Assembly: GCF_900156575.1 (NCBI RefSeq)
Contig: NZ_FTNY01000007.1
Coordinates: 1-64,000 of the forward strand
Length of the DNA: 64,000 nucleotides
Direction: 5' to 3'
Source of the DNA: Chryseobacterium shigense
GTDB lineage: Bacteria > Bacteroidota > Bacteroidia > Flavobacteriales > Weeksellaceae
Shown piece after piece: positions 44,841 through 52,523 of this stretch. Position numbers and translations under genes: made by a program. A model generated the notes under the pieces. That model searched no databases. It worked only from the letters and a program-made list of their open reading frames with translations, and was not told the origin of the DNA. How positions within the stretch are numbered: position 1 is the first letter of the stretch; each line of letters opens with the position of its first letter.

Positions 44841-45926
44841 ATGGAAAATTTTATCGTATCTGCAAGAAAATATCGCCCCCAACAGTTTGACACTGTCGTA
44901 GGGCAATCTCACATTACAGATACGCTGGAACACGCTATTGAAGAAAATCAGCTGGCTCAGGCCTTACTTTTCTGTGGTCCACGAGGGGTAGGCAAAACTA
45001 CCTGTGCAAGAATTCTTGCCAGAAAGATCAATGAAAAGGATGGTTCTGTTTCAGAAGACGGTTTCGCCTACAACATCTATGAACTGGATGCGGCGTCCAA
45101 CAATTCCGTGGATGATATCAGGGAACTGATAGATCAAGTCCGCTTTGCGCCTCAGGTAGGTAAATATAAAGTCTATATTATCGATGAGGTGCACATGCTG
45201 TCTTCTGCAGCCTTCAATGCTTTTCTTAAAACACTGGAAGAGCCACCCGCTCACGCTATTTTTATTTTGGCGACTACAGAGAAGCACAAAATAATTCCTA
45301 CCATTCTCTCACGTTGCCAGATTTATGACTTCAAGAGAATTACAATAGAAGATATTCAGGGACATTTAAGAAACATCGCTCAGAAAGAAAATATCCAGTA
45401 TGAAGACGATGCGCTTTATCTGATTGCACAGAAAGCGGACGGTGCTTTAAGAGATGCACTTTCCATTTTCGACCGGCTTTCTACTTTTTCCCAGAAAAAC
45501 ATCACACTGGCCAAAGCTGCCGAAGTTCTCAATATTCTGGATTACGACCAGTACCTCAATATTGTGGACCTTGCCAAGGAGAATAAAATTCCCGAAGTCC
45601 TTTTTGCATTTAATGATATTGTCAAAAAAGGTTTTGATCCCCATATCTTCATTGCAGGATTAGGAAATCATTTCAGAGATCTGATGATGGCCCAGAATGC
45701 AAGAACCATTGAACTTATTGAAGTCGGGGAGAGGACCAAGGTGAAATTTGTAGAGCAAAGCCAGAAATGGAATGCCCAGCAGCTCATCGACGGCGTAGAG
45801 ATCTGCAACCATGCGGATATCAATTATAAAAACTCCAAGAATCCAAGACTTACAGTCGAAATTGCTTTAATGCAGCTGTCCTCCCTGACAGCTAATTTAG
45901 GCGATACTAAAAAAAAAAGTTCCTAA
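44841..45926 (+). CDS. dnaX: DNA polymerase III gamma subunit (zero-frame product of dnaX)
   Basis: A 361-residue clamp-loader AAA+ protein: Walker A GPRGVGKTT (45-53), the DELDAASNNSVDD type segment, Walker B VYIIDEVHMLS and sensor LATTEKHKI. The zinc-binding Cys module present in E. coli DnaX is shortened here to CARILARKINEKD. The frame ends at TAA 45924-45926, right after an A10 tract (45909-45918). A -1 shift at that tract continues through the frame at 45927-46537 and would give tau (about 565 residues), so this ORF is the gamma form. Stand-alone cistron with its own promoter element. Confidence 0.85.
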   Translation: MENFIVSARKYRPQQFDTVVGQSHITDTLEHAIEENQLAQALLFCGPRGVGKTTCARILARKINEKDGSVSEDGFAYNIYELDAASNNSVDDIRELIDQVRFAPQVGKYKVYIIDEVHMLSSAAFNAFLKTLEEPPAHAIFILATTEKHKIIPTILSRCQIYDFKRITIEDIQGHLRNIAQKENIQYEDDALYLIAQKADGALRDALSIFDRLSTFSQKNITLAKAAEVLNILDYDQYLNIVDLAKENKIPEVLFAFNDIVKKGFDPHIFIAGLGNHFRDLMMAQNARTIELIEVGERTKVKFVEQSQKWNAQQLIDGVEICNHADINYKNSKNPRLTVEIALMQLSSLTANLGDTKKKSS

Positions 45927-45953
45927 TACTGGCCCCGTTTCTCAGTGAGAAAC
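45909..45953 (+). promoter_or_regulatory. A10 slippery tract and downstream hairpin in dnaX
   Basis: Ten A bases (45909-45918) followed by G allow -1 ribosomal slippage or transcriptional slippage. Eighteen bases on, GTTTCTC (45937-45943) and GAGAAAC (45947-45953) form a perfect seven-pair hairpin with a three-base loop, extendable by CC/GG. This is the classical dnaX layout. Confidence 0.7.
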
Positions 45954-45958
45954 AGGAA

Positions 45959-46537
45959 GTGAGGATCGTTCCGGAAAAAGCTCCGGAGAAAAAAGCAGTA
46001 CAGGCAGAACAGCCTGCTCAGCCTGAAACCATTCAGGAAACTACCGTGAAAACAACCAAACCGCTGTCAAGGCAGGGGATCTCTTCAGGCTTTAGCATCA
46101 ATTCTTTCCTGAACAAGGAAGAAAAAGAAGTAAAAGAAGAAACGGTAGCGGTAAAAACAGAAAGCCTTCCCAAAAACCATTTTACGGAAACAGATCTGCA
46201 GATGGAATGGAACCTTATGCTGAAGCAGCTTCAGAAACGAAGCAGTTTTATTTTCAATGCGGTAAAAGCATTTAAGCTGATCAAATCTGGAGAAAATACC
46301 ATTAAAGTTTTGTACCCTTCAGATTCTGCCAAGGTGGAATTTGATAAAATCGCCGGAGAATTCTTTAATCATTTCAAGACAAAGGTTCACAACCATGCCA
46401 TTGAAGTAGATTACCAGCGCGACTTTGATAGCCTCAAGATTGAAGTTGTTACCAAAAGAAAAATATTCGAAAAATTTATTGAAAAAAATCCAATTTTAAA
46501 GGATCTTGACGATCTCATGAAGTTTGATCTGACATAA
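45959..46537 (+). CDS. dnaX: Tau-specific C-terminal part of DnaX (entered by -1 frameshift)
   Basis: This 192-codon frame has no good start of its own (GTG 45959); reading back in frame gives FLILAPFLSEKQ up to the A10 tract, exactly where a -1 shift leaves the gamma frame. It starts with a Pro/Glu/Lys-rich linker, then a folded domain (MEWNLMLKQLQKRSSFIFNAV onwards) that matches the C-terminal tau region of flavobacterial DnaX, which binds polymerase and helicase. Annotate as part of one dnaX gene. If the A count is wrong in this sequence, it would simply be one intact frame. Confidence 0.75.
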   Translation: MRIVPEKAPEKKAVQAEQPAQPETIQETTVKTTKPLSRQGISSGFSINSFLNKEEKEVKEETVAVKTESLPKNHFTETDLQMEWNLMLKQLQKRSSFIFNAVKAFKLIKSGENTIKVLYPSDSAKVEFDKIAGEFFNHFKTKVHNHAIEVDYQRDFDSLKIEVVTKRKIFEKFIEKNPILKDLDDLMKFDLT

Positions 46538-46563
46538 GTTTTTGTATTTATCACAATTTTTTT

Positions 46564-46592
46564 TTGTCAGACTGAGTTTTTTTATATCTTTG
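46564..46592 (+). promoter_or_regulatory. Promoter of the DAHP synthase leader
   Basis: TTG (46564-46566) and TATCTTTG (46585-46592) are 18 bases apart, a full match to the flavobacterial -33/-7 promoter. Transcription would begin near 46598, leaving a leader of about 370 bases before the DAHP synthase ATG at 46973. Confidence 0.75.
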
Positions 46593-46675
46593 TCAAATAA
46601 TTTTGTGAAAAATAACTTTTTGACAAAAACAAATTAGATTTAAAAAGCTAAACAAACAGAAGTTTCAGAACTCAA

Positions 46676-46804
46676 GTGGAAAAATTATTACTCCCATATC
46701 TGTCTCATTTTGCACCCGCTAATTACTTTAGCGGTTATTTTAGTTTTTCTGCTTTCTATTATAGAAATTTCAGAACGTATTATCGATTTTATTGGTACTG
46801 CTAA
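46676..46804 (+). CDS. Aromatic-residue-rich leader peptide (attenuator candidate)
   Basis: A 42-codon ORF beginning with GTG at 46676 (MEKLLLPYLSHFAPAN) that ends YFSGYFSFSAFYY, then RNFRTYYRFYWYC and TAA. Fifteen of the last 25 residues are Phe, Tyr or Trp. It lies in the long leader before the first enzyme of aromatic biosynthesis, so ribosome stalling when charged Tyr/Phe/Trp tRNA is scarce could control the operon. There is no ATG or clear ribosome-binding site, a weakness; the bias in composition is far from chance expectation in such AT-rich DNA, although T-rich codons favour Phe/Tyr. Confidence 0.6.
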   Translation: MEKLLLPYLSHFAPANYFSGYFSFSAFYYRNFRTYYRFYWYC

Positions 46805-46926
46805 CTGAATTTCTTTCCAAAAAATACAGGAGAATTAAAGTCCTTTTATTTTCCTGATTCCTTTAAACCATTTTTGAACGGCATTTTTTGAAAAGAATTA
46901 TAAAGTAAATTTTATAATGAAAGGAC
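46716..46926 (+). promoter_or_regulatory. Hairpins of the aromatic leader
   Basis: CCGCTAA (46716-46722) pairs with TTAGCGG (46728-46734) inside the leader ORF and is followed by a T-rich stretch. Downstream CAGGAGAA (46827-46834) pairs with TTTTCCTG (46849-46856), and GTCCTTTTAT (46840-46849) with ATGAAAGGAC (46917-46926). The last two compete, so alternative folds are possible, as in attenuation. Confidence 0.5.
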
Positions 46927-46972
46927 TATTGCTGTTAATCTGAAAAATAAAAAAAACAATAAATTTAAAAAT

Positions 46973-48055
46973 ATGAATTTAATAGATGTAAAAAACGAGT
47001 GGATCAATGAGCTTTCTCAGCCATTAATGATCGCAGGACCATGCAGTGCGGAAAGTGAAGCTCAGATGCTTGAAACCGCTAAAAGAATAAGAGAAACCAA
47101 TGCTAACGTCTCTGTTTTCCGTGCAGGAATCTGGAAGCCCCGTACCAAACCAAACGGTTTCGAAGGAGTAGGAGTTATCGGTTTAAACTGGCTGAAAAAA
47201 GTAAAAGAAGAATACGGATTTAAGACCGCTACAGAAGTAGCCAATGCGCACCACGTATTTGCTGCCCTGGAAGCAGATGTAGATGTTCTTTGGATTGGGG
47301 CACGTTCTACGGTAAACCCGTTTACCGTTCAGGAAATTGCGATGGCTTTAAGAGGAACAGATAAACCAGTATTCGTAAAAAACCCTGTAAACCCGGATCT
47401 TGCTTTATGGATCGGTGCTCTGGAAAGGCTTTTAGGACAGGATATTAAAAACCTGGGAGCAATCCACAGAGGATTTTCAACCTACCAGAAAACAAAATAC
47501 AGAAATAACCCGAACTGGCAGATTGCCCTTGATTTCAAAAGCCAGTTTCCCAATATTCCAATGCTGATAGACCCTTCTCACATCTGTGGAAACAGAACAG
47601 GTCTTGCAGACATTACTCAGGAAGCATTAAACGTAGGATACCAGGGAGCCATCATTGAATCCCACTGCAATCCTGATGAAGCATGGAGCGATGCTTCACA
47701 GCAGATCACTCCGGAAGTATTGGCAGAACTGATCGGCAACCTGAAAGTAAGAAATTCAGGACTGGCAGGTTTTGATAATGAAATGGGAAGACACAGAACC
47801 CTTATCTCCGATCTTGACTTCCAGTTGATCGAACTTCTTTCCCAAAGAATGAAGATCTCTGAAAAGATCGGTAAGCTTAAAAAAGAGAATGATATCGCGA
47901 TCTTCCAGCCTGAAAGATGGAAAGTAATTACAGAATACGCTAACCAAAAAGCGAAGGAAACCGGAATGTCTCATGAATTTATTGAGAAAGTTTTCAAAGC
48001 CATTCATGAAGAATCTATTGAAGTACAGAACAGTATTATGATTGACAGACAATAA
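46973..48055 (+). CDS. Bifunctional DAHP synthase / chorismate mutase
   Basis: A 360-residue fusion. The N-terminal part is a type I-beta-like 3-deoxy-7-phosphoheptulonate synthase (MIAGPCSAESEAQMLETAKRI, WKPRTKPNGFEG, IGARSTVNPFTVQEIA, LIDPSHICGNR, IIESHCNPDEAWSDA). Residues ~270-360 are an AroQ-type chorismate mutase (LDFQLIELLSQRMKISEKIGKLKKE). It performs the first step of aromatic biosynthesis and the chorismate to prephenate step leading to Phe and Tyr; such fusions are typical in Bacteroidetes. The upstream leader peptide rich in Phe and Tyr fits this end-product role. Confidence 0.92.
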   Translation: MNLIDVKNEWINELSQPLMIAGPCSAESEAQMLETAKRIRETNANVSVFRAGIWKPRTKPNGFEGVGVIGLNWLKKVKEEYGFKTATEVANAHHVFAALEADVDVLWIGARSTVNPFTVQEIAMALRGTDKPVFVKNPVNPDLALWIGALERLLGQDIKNLGAIHRGFSTYQKTKYRNNPNWQIALDFKSQFPNIPMLIDPSHICGNRTGLADITQEALNVGYQGAIIESHCNPDEAWSDASQQITPEVLAELIGNLKVRNSGLAGFDNEMGRHRTLISDLDFQLIELLSQRMKISEKIGKLKKENDIAIFQPERWKVITEYANQKAKETGMSHEFIEKVFKAIHEESIEVQNSIMIDRQ

Positions 48056-48081
48056 ATCATAGTCAATACCGATAGCCAATC

Positions 48082-48146
48082 AGCAATAGGGCTTAGGAAA
48101 TAGGGAAGAGTTTACTCAGATACCGAAATCCTAAGCCCTAATTGCT
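48082..48146. repeat. 17-bp inverted repeat with 30-base loop
   Basis: The arms AGCAATAGGGCTTAGGA (48082-48098) and TCCTAAGCCCTAATTGCT (48129-48146) pair completely except for one bulged base. The right arm abuts the TATCTTTG box (48147-48154) of rsgA. It could end the preceding transcript or be the trace of a small mobile element. Confidence 0.7.
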
Positions 48147-48154
48147 TATCTTTG
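48147..48154 (+). promoter_or_regulatory. -7 element of rsgA
   Basis: TATCTTTG followed by GC matches the flavobacterial -7 box. It is 15 bp before the ATG at 48169, which is the better start than the in-frame ATG at 48142 that would precede it. Confidence 0.6.
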
Positions 48155-48168
48155 CAGCCAATTATCAT

Positions 48169-49095
48169 ATGAAAGGAAAAATCATTAAATCTACAGGCAG
48201 CTGGTATCAGGTCATGGAATTCGAAACCAATACAATTTTCGAAGCCAGAATCCGCGGCAAATTCAAACTCATCAAGACAAGACTTACCAATCCGCTTGCT
48301 GTAGGAGATTTTGTGGAATTTCAGTTAGAGCAGGATGATGTGGCCTGGATCACCAAAATAGAACCACGTACCAATTACCTGATCAGAAAATCCGTTAACC
48401 TTTCAAAAGAAGCCCATATCATTGCCTCTAATATAGATCTGGCTTGCTTCATCTTTACCCTTAAACATCCGGAAACTTCACTCGGATTCCTGGACAGATT
48501 TCTGGCTTGTTGTGAAGCGTATAATATTAAGCCTTTGCTCTTATTCAATAAAATTGATGTTCTGAACGAAGAAGAAATAGAATTGGTTAAGGATATCGAA
48601 TTCCTTTATCAGGAAATAGGGTATGAGACTTTAGAAACTTCATCCTATTCCAAACTGAACTTTGACCAGCTTCAGGATCTTCTTAAGGATAAAACCTCTG
48701 TGTTTTTTGGACATTCAGGATGTGGGAAATCTACATTGGTGAATGCGTTACAGCCCGGCTTAAATTTAAAAACTTCTGAAATTTCAGACTCCCACCTCAA
48801 AGGAAAACATACGACAACTTTTGCGCAGATGCACTTCTGGGATTTTGGGGGGAATGTTATCGATACCCCAGGGGTACGTGAGTTTGCCATGATTGACATT
48901 GAAAAAGAAGAGGTACAGCATTATTTCCCTGAGATTTTCAAAAAAAGGGAAGAATGTAAATTTCACAACTGTCTTCATATTAATGAACCTAAATGTGCCG
49001 TTCTTGACGCTCTTGAAACTGGAGAGATTCAGTATTCCCGCTATGCAAACTATATAAAATTGATGGAAGAGGCTGAAGAAGCTGCCAAACAATAA
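48169..49095 (+). CDS. rsgA: Ribosome small-subunit GTPase RsgA
   Basis: Started at ATG 48169 (MKGKIIKSTGSWYQV), 308 residues; the frame opens earlier at 48142 but this precedes the promoter. It has an OB-fold, then a circularly permuted GTPase (G4 LLFNKIDVL before G1 GHSGCGKST and G3 DTPG), and a zinc-binding end (CKFHNCLHINEPKC). It matures the 30S subunit by GTP hydrolysis. Its sequence is ordinary for the family. Confidence 0.93.
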   Translation: MKGKIIKSTGSWYQVMEFETNTIFEARIRGKFKLIKTRLTNPLAVGDFVEFQLEQDDVAWITKIEPRTNYLIRKSVNLSKEAHIIASNIDLACFIFTLKHPETSLGFLDRFLACCEAYNIKPLLLFNKIDVLNEEEIELVKDIEFLYQEIGYETLETSSYSKLNFDQLQDLLKDKTSVFFGHSGCGKSTLVNALQPGLNLKTSEISDSHLKGKHTTTFAQMHFWDFGGNVIDTPGVREFAMIDIEKEEVQHYFPEIFKKREECKFHNCLHINEPKCAVLDALETGEIQYSRYANYIKLMEEAEEAAKQ

Positions 49096-49587
49096 GAATA
49101 TTCCAATTTTAAAATCAGACTTTATTCATGTTGCCGGATTAAAATCATTAATCTGAGGTGTTTTCCTGTCCTTAGTTTGGAAAAAAATTTTTTCTTATGT
49201 AATTCAAACTATTCTTCTAAGAATTTTTGCCAGGAAATTTAAAGATGAGCAGTATTCTCCAAATTAAAAATTTTATTATTTCTTTCCCTAAAAATCCAAT
49301 ATCTGAAATTGCTTCTGAAAAAAAAATATTTTAAAAAAAATCCGGATTTTTAATCACAAAAATAGTTTCACACTACAATAACTCCACTTTTTGTCTTCGT
49401 ATTTTCTGCCAGATAAGATTTTTTTGGTCACACCCGTTATTCTCAAAAATTAAAATTGAAAAAATATTGAAAAAATAATTTTATTTCATTGATTGAATTA
49501 GAAGCAATAGCGTATTAATATGATTTTAATGGGTTTGAAATATTATCAAATTCATAATTTATTGGTCGTTTTTTTACAAATAAAAAA

Positions 49588-49603
49588 CCCAGCCGAAGCT
49601 GGG
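49588..49603. terminator. Hairpin in the ndk upstream region
   Basis: CCCAGC (49588-49593) and GCTGGG (49598-49603) around a CGAA tetraloop. The A-run before the first arm makes a T-run on the minus strand, so it reads as a minus-strand terminator; on the plus strand it lacks T. It is directly followed by a 29-bp motif (49605-49633) that recurs at 54276-54304. The remainder of the 687-bp gap has no gene. Confidence 0.65.
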
Positions 49604-49604
49604 T

Positions 49605-49633
49605 AAAAACTAATAACCATGAAAACTCAAATT
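49605..49633 (+). repeat. Conserved 29-bp motif, copy 1
   Basis: AAAAACTAATAACCA, six variable bases, then CTCAAATT. The same 15+8 bases with identical spacing are found at 54276-54304. In both cases it lies next to a hairpin in a non-coding region. Confidence 0.6.
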
Positions 49634-49751
49634 AAACATGAGAATCGTAATAGAATTAACAATTTCTGTGCCAAAAATTTTTACGCCATTGTTAATAAAA
49701 GTTATTTTTATGTTAAAAAAAAATTAAAATAAAAATCAAAGATATTTTTTG

Positions 49752-49759
49752 TAATTTTG
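49752..49759 (+). promoter_or_regulatory. -7 element of ndk
   Basis: TAATTTTG followed by CGCC matches the flavobacterial -7 box; the ATG follows at 49783. No clear -33 element. Confidence 0.5.
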
Positions 49760-49782
49760 CGCCATTAAAAAAATATACATTT

Positions 49783-50199
49783 ATGTCTAACATTACATTC
49801 ACTATGATTAAGCCTGATGCAGTAGCAGACGGACATATCGGTGCTATATTAGGTAAGATCGCTGAAGGAGGTTTTAAGATCAAAGCTTTAAAATTAACTC
49901 AGCTTACTGTAGCTGATGCTAAAAAATTCTATGAAGTACATGCTGAAAGACCATTTTATGGAGAATTGGTAGAATTCATGAGTTCAGGTCCTATCGTAGC
50001 TGCTGTTTTAGAAAAAGACAATGCAGTTGAAGACTTCAGAACATTGATCGGTGCTACAAATCCTGCAGAAGCAGCGGAAGGTACAATCAGAAAAATGTTT
50101 GCAAGAAGCATCGGAGAAAATGCGGTTCACGGTTCAGATTCTGACGAGAACGCTCTTATCGAAGCTCAGTTCCATTTTTCAGGAAGAGAGATTTTCTAA
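49783..50199 (+). CDS. ndk: Nucleoside-diphosphate kinase
   Basis: A 138-residue protein with the complete family pattern: TFTMIKPDAV, FYEVHAERPFYGELVEFM, IRKMFARSIGENAVHGSDS with the phospho-acceptor His, and SDENALIEAQFHF. It equilibrates NTP and NDP pools. A strong terminator follows at 50221. Confidence 0.95.
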   Translation: MSNITFTMIKPDAVADGHIGAILGKIAEGGFKIKALKLTQLTVADAKKFYEVHAERPFYGELVEFMSSGPIVAAVLEKDNAVEDFRTLIGATNPAEAAEGTIRKMFARSIGENAVHGSDSDENALIEAQFHFSGREIF

Positions 50200-50220
50200 G
50201 AAAATATCTTTAAAAATATA

Positions 50221-50249
50221 AAACCAGAGAATTTTCTCTGGTTTTTTTG
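50221..50249 (+). terminator. Terminator of ndk
   Basis: AAACCAGAGAA (50221-50231) and TTCTCTGGTTT (50234-50244) form an 11-pair stem followed by T7. It may act in both directions against the fucosidase gene. Confidence 0.9.
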
Positions 50250-50274
50250 TGCCAAAATGTCTTGAAATAATATT

Positions 50275-52119
50275 TTATAGGTTGTTTTCTATGGCCCCAA
50301 CCTTTTCCCTGTATAATTCTACAGGATGATCAAGTAATACAGCAATTACGGTCATATTTTTGTCAAGCCTTTCCTTGGGAACATCTATATAGATAATTCC
50401 AGGCGTATCGCTCCAGTACAGTTTGTTATAAATAGAATGGCTGATAATAGATCCTTCACCCACTATTCTGATTCTTGAAATATTATTTTTTATTCCTTTT
50501 AAAGCAACCGGGCCTGTAGGAATTCCTTCTACAAAAAGATAGACGGTTTGTCTGTCTTTTGACAGTGCACTCATTCCCGGATAATGTCCTTCAGGTAATC
50601 CTTTTCCGGTTTCGTATAATGCTTCCGCGTGTTTGCTGATCCATTGCAGGGTTTCAGGATTGGTTTTGGCGGTTTGGGGAATCTTCATTTCCTGGCCGTC
50701 GCTGGTAAGGCCCGAGCCATTCAGAACATTATTTCCGCTGTGAAGAAGGTCTGCTATATCATAGGCTGCCATTCGTGTACTTTTGTTTTCAAGAATAGTT
50801 CTGAGAACTTTTGGGTCTTTTTTAAAATTTTCCAGTAGAACAGGGGTATTTTTGAAGGCAAGCTCCACTGTGGTAACATCCTGATCAAATGAGACCTTAG
50901 ATAAATCAATAGTCACGGTGCCGTCATTTCCTAAGTTGAAACGAACCTTAGCATTATGATCACCGACAATTTTTACCGCATCCGGTTTATTAGCCAAACC
51001 ATATACCTTCACGAAATCCTTAGCTTCATCAAGATACAGAAATATAGATTTTTTTGTTCCCGAAACAGAAGATTTCCCTTTAAAATTTTCAAATGAAAGA
51101 CCTCGGGTGGTTCCATAGATAGCTTCTTTGTTTTTTGAGGTCCATCTTCCCAGATTTTTTAAAATCTCAACCTGTTTTTCAGGAATGGTACCATCGGGTT
51201 TTGGCCCTATGTCCAGAAGTAAGTTGCCTCCCATGCTGATCACATCTGCCAAAGTTCTCACGATCATATTGGGCGTTTTATAATGATGATCATCAGGCTG
51301 ATATCCCCACGAATCGTTCATCGTATAGCAGAGTTCCCAATATTGGCTTTGTGGACTTACCACAGGAATTCCCTGTTCCGGAGTATCGTAATCTCCGTGG
51401 TTGTTTAGCCTTGAATTGATAATGATTCCGGGATTATATTTCTTTAAAATATCTAAAGTTTGCGGAGCTTTCCATTCCTCGGAAGAATGTTCCCAATCCC
51501 CGTCAAACCATAACAGGTCCGGATGATATTGCGAAGAAAGCTCGCTGAGCTGGGTTTGATAATAATTAATATACCGTTCCCATCGCGTCGGATCATTTTT
51601 AATTTCATATCGTTTTTTTGTTCGTGTATGAATATCATAATAAGGGTGGCTCCAGTCCGGAAGAGAAAAGTAAAGTCCTGTTTTCAGTCCTGATTTTTTA
51701 AGACTGCTCACAAAAGGAGTTAAAACATCCTTTTTTGCTAAAGAATGAGTAGGTATCGTTACTGCTTTTTCGGCTTTTGAGTTCCAGAGTGAAACGCCGT
51801 CATGATGTTTGGTGGTTATTACCGCATACTGAGCACCGGACTTTTTGATCAGGTCAGTCCATTCATCGGGATCATATCGGGAAGCTGAAAATCCGTTCAG
51901 CTGTTTCATATAATTCTCATGGTTAATATAATTGTTGAAGAACGACCAGGATTCAGAGATTCCGTCTACAGAGTAAATGCCCCAGTGGATGAAAATACCA
52001 AGTTTAGCATTTTTAAACCATTCCATTTTGCTGTTGTCTGATGATCCGGTCTGTGCATTAATGGTATATGATGATGCTATCAATCCTAAGAAAATAGCTT
52101 TGATTAATCTGTTCTTCAT
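50275..52119 (-). CDS. Alpha-L-fucosidase (GH29)
   Basis: A 614-residue protein with signal peptide (about 22 residues). The GH29 catalytic domain has WFKNAKLGIFIHWGIYSV, YAVITTKHHDGVSLWNS, GLYFSLPDW and LLWFDGDWE, in which Asp is the nucleophile. After ~370 residues a second domain appears (beta sandwich), and the C-terminal 200 residues have another fold repeat (TSRMAAYDIADLLHS onwards). It removes alpha-L-fucose from glycans in the periplasm or on the surface. It is a lone gene, without a SusC/SusD pair. Confidence 0.9.
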   Translation of the reverse strand: MKNRLIKAIFLGLIASSYTINAQTGSSDNSKMEWFKNAKLGIFIHWGIYSVDGISESWSFFNNYINHENYMKQLNGFSASRYDPDEWTDLIKKSGAQYAVITTKHHDGVSLWNSKAEKAVTIPTHSLAKKDVLTPFVSSLKKSGLKTGLYFSLPDWSHPYYDIHTRTKKRYEIKNDPTRWERYINYYQTQLSELSSQYHPDLLWFDGDWEHSSEEWKAPQTLDILKKYNPGIIINSRLNNHGDYDTPEQGIPVVSPQSQYWELCYTMNDSWGYQPDDHHYKTPNMIVRTLADVISMGGNLLLDIGPKPDGTIPEKQVEILKNLGRWTSKNKEAIYGTTRGLSFENFKGKSSVSGTKKSIFLYLDEAKDFVKVYGLANKPDAVKIVGDHNAKVRFNLGNDGTVTIDLSKVSFDQDVTTVELAFKNTPVLLENFKKDPKVLRTILENKSTRMAAYDIADLLHSGNNVLNGSGLTSDGQEMKIPQTAKTNPETLQWISKHAEALYETGKGLPEGHYPGMSALSKDRQTVYLFVEGIPTGPVALKGIKNNISRIRIVGEGSIISHSIYNKLYWSDTPGIIYIDVPKERLDKNMTVIAVLLDHPVELYREKVGAIENNL

Positions 52120-52307
52120 GCTTCTTATAATTTGACGCTAAATATAAATAAAGGATATTATATTTTAGAATAATTAGAGTGATTCTAAGCTTTCGTATTA
52201 AAATATCAACCAGAACTTTATATTTTAAAATTTTCTCTCAGAAATTGTTGTATTTTTAGCATAATTATGAATGGAATACTTATTGTAAGTTCATTAAAAA
52301 AAAGAAT

Positions 52308-52520
52308 ATGAAAATTCCAGCATTAGTAATGGCCAGTTTATTGGCTGTAAGTGTATCGGCGCAGACTACAAAGCCTGTTAAAAAAGTAAAGAAGCCGATC
52401 AGTAAAAGTAAAAAAGCCGAATCTCCTAAGTCTGTGAAGACTGCCGATACTAAGTTTGTCCCTAAAAAAGATACGATTTTCAGATCGGGTGGTGGTTGCC
52501 CGGCTTGTGGAATGGGATAG
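52308..52520 (+). CDS. Secreted RiPP precursor with CPACGMG end (ChrA-like)
   Basis: A 70-residue peptide: signal peptide MKIPALVMASLLAVSVSAQ, a Lys/Pro/Ser-rich spacer, and a C-terminal SGGGCPACGMG. It is followed 3 bp later by a DUF692/MNIO enzyme. From memory, the chryseobasin precursor ChrA of Chryseobacterium is modified at a motif of this kind by the MNIO ChrH, and I would treat this pair as homologous. The two cysteines are the likely modification sites. The secretion signal suggests an extracytoplasmic role, for example metal binding as in the bufferins. Confidence 0.7.
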   Translation: MKIPALVMASLLAVSVSAQTTKPVKKVKKPISKSKKAESPKSVKTADTKFVPKKDTIFRSGGGCPACGMG

Positions 52521-52523
52521 GTT

